Shown here: piece by piece, positions 1-9,249 of the stretch | How the letters are laid out: every line of letters starts with the position of its first letter | Position numbering within the stretch: the stretch's first letter is position 1 | Assembly (NCBI GenBank): GCA_018812485.1 | Contig: JAHJDO010000137.1 | Location: forward strand, 1-39,868 | Direction: 5' to 3' | Origin: a bacterium | GTDB taxonomy: Bacteria > JAHJDO01 | DNA: 39,868 bases | The notes under the pieces: generated by a model | Told to the model about the DNA's origin: nothing | Databases searched by the model: none | Seen by the model: only the letters and a program-made list of their open reading frames with translations | Position numbers and translations under genes: made by a program

Positions 1-456
1 CCAAACCACCCTTCCTTGGTCTTTGGGAAAATTTGGGCCATCAAATTCACCAAACATCTTCGTATAGTCAATCCCGGAAAATCCACGTAAGAATTGATCT
101 GAGACTGAAAAATACTGAGGGGTGGTAGCCATCATAGTTGAAAAAGGTAGTGGCAGACAATGCGCTTTCTTAATCACACACTCTCCTGTTTCATTAAATT
201 TCCATACCCTCTCCCCTTTCTTAACTTCTCTTAGGAATCCGGAAGGCACCTTTTTATAGAGAAGAAGATCGCCTGTCTTATTAAGGCCAATACCTACCAA
301 ATTATCACTAAAAGAAATCTTATCCACTGAGAAATAATTATTTCCAGTCGACTTCTTTAATTTTTCTCCAGCAAAAAATTTTCCATCCTTTATTGAAGTA
401 TCAAAAACTGGTATCCCTCGATAGGACTTCCCAGATTTAAAATTAATTTTTTTCAT
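1..456 (-). CDS. 5' part of an unrecognised gene (C-terminus outside the window)
   Basis: An ATG at 454-456 opens 152 codons without a stop, running off the left edge, so only the N-terminus is present. A good ribosome binding site (GGAGG, reading 466 to 461) lies just upstream and fixes the start. The protein begins MKKINFKSGKSYRG, has no signal peptide or membrane helix, and is a basic, mixed alpha/beta-looking soluble sequence with the stretch GEFDGPNFPKDQG near the visible end. I do not recognise the family. The start lies only 11 bases after the stop of the outer-membrane-type gene at 468-1268, and its binding site fills that gap. The two are therefore probably co-transcribed, which is the only hint about its role. 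Confidence 0.7.
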   Translation of the reverse strand, partial: MKKINFKSGKSYRGIPVFDTSIKDGKFFAGEKLKKSTGNNYFSVDKISFSDNLVGIGLNKTGDLLLYKKVPSGFLREVKKGERVWKFNETGECVIKKAHCLPLPFSTMMATTPQYFSVSDQFLRGFSGIDYTKMFGEFDGPNFPKDQGRVVW

Positions 457-467
457 TTGATCCTCCG

Positions 468-1268
468 TTAAAGTCGTGCCGTAAACTTAACACCATATTC
501 TATAGAACTGTTCTCTGGCTCATATCCATATCCAACAATAACTCCCGAATATGTAACAGGCTGTGTTTCTGACTGCTCGATATCCCAGTATCTTATAAAA
601 GGAGATACCAGAAAATCCATTTTTTCACTCTTTTTTTCAAATTCCACAGAACCTCTCAAACCATACCCCTCATTCTGGTCATTTTCAAGATTGCCAACGC
701 CAGCAATGGCATCACCAATATGACTTATTTGTCTCCCCTTCCAGAAATGGTCGTATTCTAATGTTATTCCTATGAACCATCCGTTATTCATTTCATTAAC
801 TACTTCTATACCTATTGGACTATAATAATAATTTGATTCCCTTTCATAGCCCTTTGCACCTGTTGACGTAGTCATTCCAGCGGAATCATCATTCAAATAT
901 CTATAGCCGACCCCTAGCTAGGGTATAATAGTAGTTGCTTTTGAAAAACCAAAAACATATCCTCCTAGCTGTCTAACTTCAATAATATAATCATCTATAT
1001 TATCCAATGTCCCTGAATTTTCATAATCTACCTGTCCGTAACTAAATCTAGCTTCTGCCCGCAACATATGTTTATTAGCACGATAAGTATAAGAACCATG
1101 AAGCCCATACATCATACCTTCTTCTTCCATCACTCCTGGCTCATCATAAGTAATATGCGATATCTCAATCCCCAAATCGAATGTATGCTCCTTTGATGGT
1201 TCCGCAAAACTATCCATTGCTGTCAAAAATACAATACACACTACTACTATTAACAACTTCTTCATCAC
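468..1268 (-). pseudogene. Outer-membrane beta-barrel-like protein, split by an in-frame TAG
   Basis: Two reading frames in the same phase, 918-1268 and 468-917, together make one protein of about 265 residues. The first half starts at GTG 1268 or ATG 1265 after an AGGAG site. It carries a signal peptide (MMKKLLIVVVCIVFLTAM, with a likely cut after DSFA). The mature part alternates aromatic and polar residues in short strands, as in small outer-membrane barrels. A TAG at 918-920 interrupts it, and the next codons read LGVGYRYLNDDS, a strand typical of the same protein, so nothing is missing except one residue. TAG differs by one base from a Tyr codon, which would give the natural-looking sequence PYLGVGYRYL. 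Either this is a nonsense mutation, or it is a base-call or assembly error in an intact gene. The specific family and ligand are unknown. The gene follows the glycosidase operon and seems to have its own promoter. Confidence 0.65.
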
Positions 1269-1292
1269 TTTCTCCTCACAATAAAATACAAA

Positions 1293-1322
1293 TTTGTAAA
1301 TCTCTTATTTCTATCTTGTCAA
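1293..1322 (-). promoter_or_regulatory. Candidate sigma70-type promoter for the outer-membrane-type gene
   Basis: On the minus strand there is a perfect TTGACA (1322-1317), and 17-18 bases downstream a moderate -10 element (TTACAA or TACAAA, 1299-1293). This sits about 25 bases before the GTG/ATG start at 1268/1265. A perfect TATAAT also occurs at 1328-1323, but it lacks a well-placed -35. The 11-base string containing TTGACA occurs again inside the end of the GH57 gene (1353-1363), so part of the match may be coincidental. Confidence 0.4.
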
Positions 1323-1331
1323 ATTATACTA

Positions 1332-2549
1332 TTAATTTAATCTGTTATTTTTTATCTTGTCAAGTTCTGCTACTATTTTTTTTGCTTCATCAAGGTGGTA
1401 GCGACAGTATTTTACATTGTTTTCACCAGGCCTAAAAGGTGGGAGAGGATAACGACCATCAGCACTTTCAGCCTGAACGAGATGCCACCAGGCCTTAAGG
1501 AGTTTTTCTCTATCCACCTCACTCTCAAGTTCTTTTTCTGCATCCTCGATCATCTTACCAATTTCACAGCAAGATTTATTAAGATTCTTCGCATCTTCTG
1601 TCCCATCCCATTGTGAACATCTGCCATGGTGCCAGCTAAGCCCATCTTTAATTTTAATAATCCCATCCCTCGGTGGAAATCTATGGACTGCTTCAGAAAT
1701 TGAGATAAAATTCCCTCTTTTCCCTAGATAATCTATTATCTCGCCTAATCTATCGAAAGTATAAGGGGCGGGTTCGAAAACCCTATCAGGTCCCATCTCC
1801 TGAAGATTAAACCAACCAGTAGTACCAAGATATTCAGCATCATTAGCATATATAACTAAGTATCCTTCACCTTTAGAATAATAATCAAGGCAATTAGTCA
1901 ATTCTTTGTAAGATAGGTCATTCTGTAAATACTTTAGAACCCTCATACTAATTCTATCACTACGCATTATCCCTTTAAGTCTCTCATTCACTCTAATAGG
2001 AAAATGGAGATCTTTATCATCTGGGTCGATCTTTAAGTATTTATCAATCACTTGAGGTTTTTTGGCATAGGTCCGAGGTATAAATATATTCTCTCTAGTC
2101 TGAACATAAGAATCAAAATCACAGATAAGAAAATCAAAACCTGCTTCCTCAAACATCCTTGGCACATCTTGTCTCCACCCACATTCAGGAATCCATCCTA
2201 CACGTGGTGTACATCCTACCCAATTCTTCCAACTCTGGCAGCTAAACTTCAAGCTATTTAACCCATGAGAATACGGAAAATTTGCCAAGATACTGTGGGC
2301 ATAAGGCCCTGAGACTAGCTCACAATTTCTATTAATACTTCTCCTCAATCTATCAGGGGTTTTTGGATATGTGCTACATAGGTAATCTAAAGTAAACCCC
2401 GACATCTCCAGGCACCATTTTGTCTCAGGATATCTTGAGTCGAAAAAATTTATTAATTTAAGATAAGATTCTTCACAAAGCAGGTTATATTTATGCGGGA
2501 ACAAAAGACCATGATTGAGATTAGAATGAAAAATTAATATATAATCCAT
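1332..2549 (-). CDS. Glycoside hydrolase family 57-like protein (GH57)
   Basis: A 405-residue protein without a signal peptide, so presumably cytoplasmic. The N-terminus (MDYILIFHSNLNHGLLFP) and the motif VGWIPECGW, with Glu122 as candidate nucleophile, are typical of the GH57 (beta/alpha)7 barrel. The segment VIYANDAEYLG places Asp237 where the family has its acid/base Asp. GH57 enzymes are retaining alpha-glycosidases, transferases or branching enzymes acting on alpha-glucans or alpha-galactosides. The exact activity cannot be read from the sequence. At about 405 residues it is near the short end for the family and has little beyond the catalytic region. The gene starts 3 bases after the stop of the GH94 gene and so is translated as part of that operon, as its last enzyme. 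Confidence 0.75.
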   Translation of the reverse strand: MDYILIFHSNLNHGLLFPHKYNLLCEESYLKLINFFDSRYPETKWCLEMSGFTLDYLCSTYPKTPDRLRRSINRNCELVSGPYAHSILANFPYSHGLNSLKFSCQSWKNWVGCTPRVGWIPECGWRQDVPRMFEEAGFDFLICDFDSYVQTRENIFIPRTYAKKPQVIDKYLKIDPDDKDLHFPIRVNERLKGIMRSDRISMRVLKYLQNDLSYKELTNCLDYYSKGEGYLVIYANDAEYLGTTGWFNLQEMGPDRVFEPAPYTFDRLGEIIDYLGKRGNFISISEAVHRFPPRDGIIKIKDGLSWHHGRCSQWDGTEDAKNLNKSCCEIGKMIEDAEKELESEVDREKLLKAWWHLVQAESADGRYPLPPFRPGENNVKYCRYHLDEAKKIVAELDKIKNNRLN

Positions 2550-2552
2550 TTA

Positions 2553-4862
2553 CTACCCCATAATTACTTCTATTTGGTGATTTTTGCCGTCTGCAAAAGG
2601 GGTAATCGGTCTGACTGGATCAACCTCCTCACCATCTACTTTCAATCTTTTAATTCCAGTTTCAACTCGTTCTGGATTATTAATATTAATATCATAAATT
2701 GCCTTTCTATAGTTTCTCACCATCTTACAAGAGGGCCAACTAGAAGGAATACATGGATTAATCAAGAGTCCATCATAAGTACGTCTTACCCCAAACATCC
2801 ACTCAGTTACTGCTTGAAAGATCCAACCACATGAACCTGTTATCCAACTATACTCTATTCTTCCTGGAGAGGTCTTATGTGAAGGTCCGTAGTAACCGTT
2901 GGGAAACACATAAGGCACAGCTGTATTGGAAGGATTATTTGGATTTTCCGGAAGGATTGCACGATAAACAGAGTATGCCTTATCTCCTTTATTAGCAAGT
3001 AGATAGGCTATCATTAAAAAGGCATTACCATGACAGTAAACAGTCCCATTCTCACATATCCCTGGTTCTAAGTTTGTCAACCTGCCTATATGCGGATCAT
3101 ATTTTGTATAAACAGGTGTATTAAGTAAAAAACCATATCCAGAGTCAAGATATTTTTCAACAGAGGCAAGGCATTTCTCTTGCCGCTCTTGTGTCGCAAT
3201 CCCACTCATGATAGCCCAACTTTGCATGTTAAGAAAAATCTTACCCTCCTCGCAATCTTTTGAACCAATAGCCCTACCATTATCATCAAAAGCACATACA
3301 TACCATCCTCCATTCCATGCGTCTCTATTTAAGGCATCTTTCACTTCTCTATAAATCTTATCCATCTCTTCTGCAATACTCTTTCTATTTAATCTCTTAG
3401 CTAACTCTCTAAGGAGCATTGCTGAACGGCAAAGGGCCATAGAAAGCCAGACGCTCGTGCCTTTACCAGCCTTACCAACAGAAGTCAAAGAGTCATTCCA
3501 ATCTCCATATCTAATTAAACAAAGCCCCTTCTCTCCTCTATCTTCGTATAACTTCCTGAGAGCACGAACCATATGCTCAAGGACTGAAGCCGTCCCTTCA
3601 TCATAGAAAGGAACATCTATCTCTAAAAGCCCGAAGTCACCACTTTCTTTGATATATTCTGTAATGGTCGAAACCATCCACTGTGCACTATCTGAATATT
3701 TCATTTTGTCAACTGGAGCCCATCCTCTAAGAGCAAACCCATCGCTATATTGATAGCAAAGCGCATCTAAAATATCTTTCTTAGCACGGTCGAGATCAAA
3801 TGTAATAACTCCTTGTGCATGCTGGAGGATATCCCGATAACCTTTTATTCCCCATCTTACCCACGTAGCACCATAAGAAACCTGTTGCTTGTTCCAGATA
3901 TTAGTAATTCTGTTCAACTCTTCATCCGGAGAGTCTATAGAAATAGGACTAAATTTCTTATTGCGCTCCTCTTTTAACATCTTGAACTCTTCCTCAATCT
4001 TCTGAGTATCAAGATATCTATCAATCAAGCGCCTTGCTTCTTCTGTAGGATTATCTACATCAGTAACTCCGACGATAAAATTAAAGACATTTTCCTCTTT
4101 CCCCTTCAGAGAGAATTTATTCTGCAATACGCCAACAATAGGTTCTCCTGTCCCAATACTATTTAAACATCTGCCCTCAGAGACAACCTGTGGATTAGTT
4201 AATCGGCGATACGTACCCAGAAATGTACGACGGCTTGCATCAAAACCAAAAGGCAAAAAATCTCCGGAGATAAAACCTGCATATTTTGAGTGAGGAAGGC
4301 CCTCTGCCCTCTTCCTAGCAATAATACCTTTGATCTCTGGATAGAAATGACCGCTCATAAACATTAAATGTCCATAAGTACGATAACCAGCTAAAGAAAG
4401 TTCTGTATAAGTAAATAAACTGATGTTTCTCTTATTATTACCTAAATTCCTCACTTTAAGAGTCCAGAGTTCTAATGGTTCATTTCCCAACGGGACAAAA
4501 ATACGATATTCCACCTCAATTTTATCGGTAGTGTTTTCAATTACAGTATAACCAAGGCCATGACGGCAAAGATACTTATCGTACTTCTTCTGCACAGGAT
4601 CCCAGCCTACATTCCAGTATTCACCACTCTCATCGTCTCGCAAATATATAAGGCGACTATCTTGGGGCTGGTTGTGAGCACCGAAAATTACATGGGTAGC
4701 CCAACCTTCATCTGTCTGATACCGACTATATCCTTTGCCGAGTTGATCAATATAAGTATAGTAGACATCATTCCACAAGAAATTATCCCAGGGTCTAGGC
4801 GTATCGGGCCTTGTTATGATATATTCTTTATTCTTATCGTCAAAATATCCGAATTTGCTCAT
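2553..4862 (-). CDS. Disaccharide phosphorylase, glycoside hydrolase family 94
   Basis: This 769-residue protein has the full-length GH94 layout: an N-terminal beta-sandwich, a helical linker and an (alpha/alpha)6 barrel. The start (FGYFDDKNKEYIITRPDTP, residues 4-22) is the hallmark opening of cellobiose and chitobiose phosphorylases. YGDWNDSL (about 452-459) holds the conserved catalytic Asp. YCHGNAF and WITGSCGW match the phosphate- and sugar-binding loops of the barrel. There is no signal peptide. Such enzymes split a beta-linked disaccharide with inorganic phosphate, giving a sugar-1-phosphate and saving ATP. Whether the substrate is cellobiose-, chitobiose-, laminaribiose- or mannose-type is not decidable here. 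Its ATG overlaps the TGA of the GH42 gene (ATGA, 4862-4859), so the two are translationally coupled and likely act on the same imported sugar. Confidence 0.88.
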   Translation of the reverse strand: MSKFGYFDDKNKEYIITRPDTPRPWDNFLWNDVYYTYIDQLGKGYSRYQTDEGWATHVIFGAHNQPQDSRLIYLRDDESGEYWNVGWDPVQKKYDKYLCRHGLGYTVIENTTDKIEVEYRIFVPLGNEPLELWTLKVRNLGNNKRNISLFTYTELSLAGYRTYGHLMFMSGHFYPEIKGIIARKRAEGLPHSKYAGFISGDFLPFGFDASRRTFLGTYRRLTNPQVVSEGRCLNSIGTGEPIVGVLQNKFSLKGKEENVFNFIVGVTDVDNPTEEARRLIDRYLDTQKIEEEFKMLKEERNKKFSPISIDSPDEELNRITNIWNKQQVSYGATWVRWGIKGYRDILQHAQGVITFDLDRAKKDILDALCYQYSDGFALRGWAPVDKMKYSDSAQWMVSTITEYIKESGDFGLLEIDVPFYDEGTASVLEHMVRALRKLYEDRGEKGLCLIRYGDWNDSLTSVGKAGKGTSVWLSMALCRSAMLLRELAKRLNRKSIAEEMDKIYREVKDALNRDAWNGGWYVCAFDDNGRAIGSKDCEEGKIFLNMQSWAIMSGIATQERQEKCLASVEKYLDSGYGFLLNTPVYTKYDPHIGRLTNLEPGICENGTVYCHGNAFLMIAYLLANKGDKAYSVYRAILPENPNNPSNTAVPYVFPNGYYGPSHKTSPGRIEYSWITGSCGWIFQAVTEWMFGVRRTYDGLLINPCIPSSWPSCKMVRNYRKAIYDININNPERVETGIKRLKVDGEEVDPVRPITPFADGKNHQIEVIMG

Positions 4863-7003
4863 TTTAATAAATCAAATACCCTGATTTCTTCGGGGAGAAG
4901 TGAAATCTCTCCTTTCAGGCCATACTTCTCAGAAGTAAGCCTTACCTTCTTTCCGTTAAAGAGATCCTCCATCTCTGAAAAACCCGCAATGGGTAAGTGA
5001 AACCCTGTTGTTATCCGTCTCTTCTCAAGGTTTGTCACAATTACCCACCCTTCATCTTTTTTATTATTAGAGATAAGGTCTAAACGAACTTTACTTTTTC
5101 CATTTATTTTAGGGAACTTGCATATACTTCCAATTTTTGCGAGACTTACAATCAATCTTTCATTCGTCTCATTTCTAAATTTAAAGTAATCATATCCAAT
5201 AAATGAACCTATTAAGATGGCCTTACCTTTGCCGTAATTTGAAAACGTAATAGCAGGTTCTTTCCCTTCTTTAAATATTGCTAAAACTTTTGCACCCTTT
5301 AAAATAAACGTCTCCTCACAGAGCATCCCATTAATTTTCTCTCCCTTTTTGATATCGGATAAATCTCTATCCATAATGATAGTTGCTCTTTCGCCTGAAA
5401 AATCCCGTCTAGCCCTAACCAACCCCTGCTCCACACCAAAGACCTCTATAAAACCAGCGCCTGGAATTTTGTATCTGAAAGAACCGTCTTTTGTATCCAA
5501 CGCAGCGAAATAACTTTCCCCGATAAGGGTCCCGCCGTTTCGAACCCATTCTTTTATAATCGCTAAACTTTGCTCATCAAGATACATCGGTACAGGCACA
5601 TACAATACTGAATAGTTATTAAGCTCTCCTTTATTGATTTCAAGGGTATGCAGAATATCGACATTGAAGTTAGCCTGATAGAGGGCATTATGTAAACCAA
5701 CCATAGAGTCATGATAAAAATATTCTGTGCCATAAGAGCACCATGAAAATATCTGGTTTTCTGGTGAGAATAATATCGCGATATCTGTTTTTAATCTTTT
5801 AAGGCTTAACACCTTATCTTTATTCTTCTGAAGTAACTTACAGCATCTAGAGGCAGTCTCTAACCATGGGGTAGAAGTACCATCAAGCTTAGTTAAACCC
5901 CATGCTGGAGACTCCCTACCAAGTGTCTCTGGTCGATACTGCCAGTATTGAAATCCGCTAAAACCAGCTGCTAAAGGAGTAAAAACTGTACGTTTGATCT
6001 CTCCATCTTTCAGGACCCTTGGAAAAACCATGGTCATACCGGGCATAGCATGAATTTCAACGCTCCAAACAGGTTTATGCTTTGCACAGCAACGTAAAAT
6101 GTCACAAGCGAAAGGATCATTTACTAATGTCACACCATGTACATCGCCAGGCTCAGCCATTCTCCATAGGTCGACTCCTGTTGACATCAAATCGAAATAC
6201 TTCATATCGTGAGTATGGCACATAACTAGATGTCTCTTATCTAGTTTCCTTATAAGCTGCATCTGCTCAAGATTTACCTCTGCCATCCTTTCGATAAAAA
6301 ACATCCTCCAGTCAATCATTGAAACAAACATATCTCGGCTACGTGGAATTTCAATTTCTTCCCAATTTTGATAATTTTTATGCCAACATTTATTCAACCC
6401 ACTAAGGCCTTTGTATTTTTTCTTAAGCCATTCTTTGAAAGCTGTCCTGCAACTCTCACAATAGCACAACAAAAACTCAATATTTCTATAGTCTTTCCCA
6501 ACAACCCGGTGAATAGAATGTCCTAGGTCCGGTTCACCCCAGCTATTCCAAATATATAATGCCTTGTGGCCTCGATATCTTTTTACAGTTTCTGCAAGGA
6601 ACTCCATCCTGATTTCCATACTCTTTCTATGATTGATGCAACCACCTCCTACACCGCCAATCTGTCTTGCAGCAAATTCAACAGGGCCTACGTATCTTCC
6701 ATAGATAGTTTCAAGCCGACTCTCAGGAAATTGATTAAATATCCAAGCCGGGACTGAATCATATTTTGGGCTCATGTTGACTTTAATATCGTATTTGATA
6801 GCCAGATCCATAAGTCTATCAATATCTTCAAAATAATATTTCCCTGCCTTCGGATTACTCCATCGCCACATAACCCAAATTTCAATCATATTAAAACCAT
6901 ACCTTTTTATATTCTTAAAATCTTTTTCCCATTCTGAAGGCTTAGGAGTAGGAACACGATAATAATGAGCACCAAAAGGTATGATATTTATCGAATGTTT
7001 CAT
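4859..7003 (-). CDS. Beta-galactosidase-type glycosidase, family GH42
   Basis: 714 residues, typical of GH42: a catalytic TIM barrel, then a flavodoxin-like trimerisation domain (about 400-620) and a short C-terminal beta domain. The acid/base Glu is E157 in NSWGEPD and the nucleophile is E316 in VWSVEIHAMPG. The Cys cluster C180, C182, C185 and C206 within CYCESC...LNKCW matches the zinc-binding insertion of GH42. It has no signal peptide, so it acts on imported sugar. The start is ATG at 7003 with a GGGGAG site upstream, 53 bases after the ROK gene. Its TGA stop overlaps the ATG of the GH94 gene. GH42 enzymes usually release terminal beta-galactose, but some members prefer other beta- or alpha-linked sugars, so substrate specificity is an inference. 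Confidence 0.88.
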   Translation of the reverse strand: MKHSINIIPFGAHYYRVPTPKPSEWEKDFKNIKRYGFNMIEIWVMWRWSNPKAGKYYFEDIDRLMDLAIKYDIKVNMSPKYDSVPAWIFNQFPESRLETIYGRYVGPVEFAARQIGGVGGGCINHRKSMEIRMEFLAETVKRYRGHKALYIWNSWGEPDLGHSIHRVVGKDYRNIEFLLCYCESCRTAFKEWLKKKYKGLSGLNKCWHKNYQNWEEIEIPRSRDMFVSMIDWRMFFIERMAEVNLEQMQLIRKLDKRHLVMCHTHDMKYFDLMSTGVDLWRMAEPGDVHGVTLVNDPFACDILRCCAKHKPVWSVEIHAMPGMTMVFPRVLKDGEIKRTVFTPLAAGFSGFQYWQYRPETLGRESPAWGLTKLDGTSTPWLETASRCCKLLQKNKDKVLSLKRLKTDIAILFSPENQIFSWCSYGTEYFYHDSMVGLHNALYQANFNVDILHTLEINKGELNNYSVLYVPVPMYLDEQSLAIIKEWVRNGGTLIGESYFAALDTKDGSFRYKIPGAGFIEVFGVEQGLVRARRDFSGERATIIMDRDLSDIKKGEKINGMLCEETFILKGAKVLAIFKEGKEPAITFSNYGKGKAILIGSFIGYDYFKFRNETNERLIVSLAKIGSICKFPKINGKSKVRLDLISNNKKDEGWVIVTNLEKRRITTGFHLPIAGFSEMEDLFNGKKVRLTSEKYGLKGEISLLPEEIRVFDLLK

Positions 7004-7056
7004 GATTTCAACTCCCCTATTTCATCACGGTTATGATATTTTCAGGAAAGTTTAAG

Positions 7057-8313
7057 CTATACATCTAGAAATACTTCTTGAATAACCCCGCTGGCACCTC
7101 CCAAAGCTACTGCCTTATTACCCAATCTGGAAGGAACAATCTTAACTATACGAAAAGCTTCTTCAAAGGCCCATTTAGCTACAGTTTCTTTTATAGGCTC
7201 TACTATAAAAGTGCCTGCTTCTTCTATTCCTCCACCTAAAACAACCATTTCAGGATTTAAGAAATTCACAAAAAATGCTATCTTGATACCCAGATTTACC
7301 CCTGCTTCTCTTAGCAAGTCAATAGCTAGCTTATCTCCTGCTTTTGCTGCCTTAACTACTGTCCTGAAGGTTACCATTTCTGACCTTCCCCCTGCCAAAG
7401 CAAGAATCTCTGATTCTTTTCCTTCCTTAATAGCTTGCTTAGCTTTATAAGAAAGACCCATATCTAACTCCCATCGCAATAGATAAAATAACTTCTCCTG
7501 TTCTTTTTCTGGAAGGCATTCAAATTCTGGATTGTGGATATTAACCTCTCCTGCAATCCCACTGCTACCTTTATATATCTGCCCATTGATCATAATGCCA
7601 CAACCGACCCCAGCGTACATATACAACATATTCTTTATGGTAGGGTCAAGGCCTAACCATTTTTCTCCAAAGGCAGCTATAGTAGCATCGTTCTCGATAA
7701 TAGTAGGGACGCCAAACTTATCTTCAAAAAGATCCTTAACAGCTATACAAATCGAGATATCCTTCACACCTCTTTCATTAGGCCATTTGATTTTTTGTCC
7801 AGGCACATCAATAATTCCAGGCACTCCTACACCAATCCCTTTTAGTTTTTTTACATCTAGTTTCGAATTTTCTAATACCTTACTCACTACCTCAACTAAA
7901 GAATAAATAGTTGATTCTCCGTTTTCAACCGATAGAGGACTGGTCGTGGTTGTAACTCCACTGAACCTATCTTGTCTCATCTCATAGAGGACATTTGATT
8001 CTAGATCTACAGCCACGCCAACTATGTCCATTATATTCAACCCAACTCCAATGACAAAACCAGCTTTCGGATTCAACTTTATCAAAGTCGGCCTACGTCC
8101 TCCGCTCGATTCGTCCAAACCGAGCTCTAACACTAATCCTTTCTCAATGTAATGACTAATGTAGTTTGACACAGTCACTATATTGATGCCTGTAACTTTC
8201 GAGATATCGGCCTTGGTAACGGATTCCTTCCTCCTAATCATCTCCAAAATAGAGAGATTCTTTCTTTCTCTGTCCGATAAAAAATCATTATCAATACGTA
8301 ACGACTCTTTCAT
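7057..8313 (-). CDS. ROK-family transcriptional regulator
   Basis: 418 residues. A winged helix-turn-helix (about 16-80, with VTKADISKVTGINIVTVS as the HTH and GGRRPTLIKL as the wing) is followed by the sugar-kinase-like ROK fold: the phosphate-loop-type GVGVPGIIDVPG (about 161-172), the ENDA motif with D209, and the glycine-rich GVGCGI (235-240). The zinc motif that normally follows (GH, then CxCGxxGC) is degraded here to AGEVNIH plus a single Cys, so this is more likely a sugar-sensing repressor or activator than a glucokinase. It lies between the transporter genes and the glycosidases and most simply controls that operon. The ATG at 8313 is preceded by a strong AAGGAGGG site. Confidence 0.88.
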   Translation of the reverse strand: MKESLRIDNDFLSDRERKNLSILEMIRRKESVTKADISKVTGINIVTVSNYISHYIEKGLVLELGLDESSGGRRPTLIKLNPKAGFVIGVGLNIMDIVGVAVDLESNVLYEMRQDRFSGVTTTTSPLSVENGESTIYSLVEVVSKVLENSKLDVKKLKGIGVGVPGIIDVPGQKIKWPNERGVKDISICIAVKDLFEDKFGVPTIIENDATIAAFGEKWLGLDPTIKNMLYMYAGVGCGIMINGQIYKGSSGIAGEVNIHNPEFECLPEKEQEKLFYLLRWELDMGLSYKAKQAIKEGKESEILALAGGRSEMVTFRTVVKAAKAGDKLAIDLLREAGVNLGIKIAFFVNFLNPEMVVLGGGIEEAGTFIVEPIKETVAKWAFEEAFRIVKIVPSRLGNKAVALGGASGVIQEVFLDV

Positions 8314-8385
8314 TTTTTTATTACCCTCCTTCTTGTTTTGAATTATTTCTACATTACAACAAAAATAACCTCTTTTGTGTGCAAT

Positions 8386-9237
8386 CTATGCTTTAAGCGC
8401 TCCAGCTGTAATCCCCTTAATAATATTCTTCTGCATGATCATATAAATTATAATCAGTGGAAGAGCTGCGATTGTCAAACCAGCCATAAGTAATGGATAA
8501 TTAGTTATATGTTGTCCTTGAAATGTCCAAAGTCCTACCTGAATCGGCAAGAGCTCTTCTTTACGCACAACAATTAATGCCAAAAGATACTCATTCCATA
8601 TTGTAAGAGAAGAGATTATTGCTACTGTCGCTAACGCTGGAGTTGCCAACGGTAACATTATGCGCCAGTATATACCCATTCGAGAACAACCGTCTATTCT
8701 CGCAGCATCTTCGAGGTCACGGGGGACTCCTTCGAAAAATCCTTTCAGGATAAAGATAGCCAATGGTAAACCTGCATTAATGTATGGGAGTATTAATCCA
8801 ATACGTGTATCAACTAACTGTAATCTAATCAGAAGGATATATAGGGGTATAAATGCCCCTGGGATTGGTATCATCATAGAAGCCAGAAATAAATAAAATA
8901 AAAGATTTCTTCCTCGAAATTGAAATCTGGCAAAAGCATAAGCTGCTAACGAAGCAAATAATAGAACCCCTGTAACAGCAGTAGTTGTATATATAAGACT
9001 ATTAAAAAAATAAGTACCAAATCTAGCCTGTTTCCAAGCAATTATGTAATTATTCCATTTAAAACTAGATGGAATTAAGCTCATATTTAAGAATACTTCA
9101 CTTTGAGATTTTAGCGAGGTTGAAAGCATCCACAAAAGAGGAAATAAACAGCTAACGGATACTAAACATAAAAAAGAGTGAATAATAAACTTTTCAACTA
9201 TTCTCTTGCTATTAATTCTTCTCGTAGCCATTTTCAA
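8386..9237 (-). CDS. ABC sugar transporter permease, MalG/UgpE type
   Basis: A 283-residue integral membrane protein with about six helices, the usual size for MalG-like permeases of the CUT1 carbohydrate family. The cytoplasmic loop EDAARIDGCSRMGIYWRIMLP (about 176-196) is the EAA motif that contacts the ATPase. The C-terminal SLTIWNEYLLALIVV is typical of MalG. It starts 12 bases after the stop of the MalF-type gene and pairs with it to form the channel. The ATPase is not encoded nearby, as is common for CUT1 systems that share an MsmK/UgpC-type subunit. Confidence 0.93.
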   Translation of the reverse strand: MKMATRRINSKRIVEKFIIHSFLCLVSVSCLFPLLWMLSTSLKSQSEVFLNMSLIPSSFKWNNYIIAWKQARFGTYFFNSLIYTTTAVTGVLLFASLAAYAFARFQFRGRNLLFYLFLASMMIPIPGAFIPLYILLIRLQLVDTRIGLILPYINAGLPLAIFILKGFFEGVPRDLEDAARIDGCSRMGIYWRIMLPLATPALATVAIISSLTIWNEYLLALIVVRKEELLPIQVGLWTFQGQHITNYPLLMAGLTIAALPLIIIYMIMQKNIIKGITAGALKA

Positions 9238-9249
9238 TCATCCTCTTTT

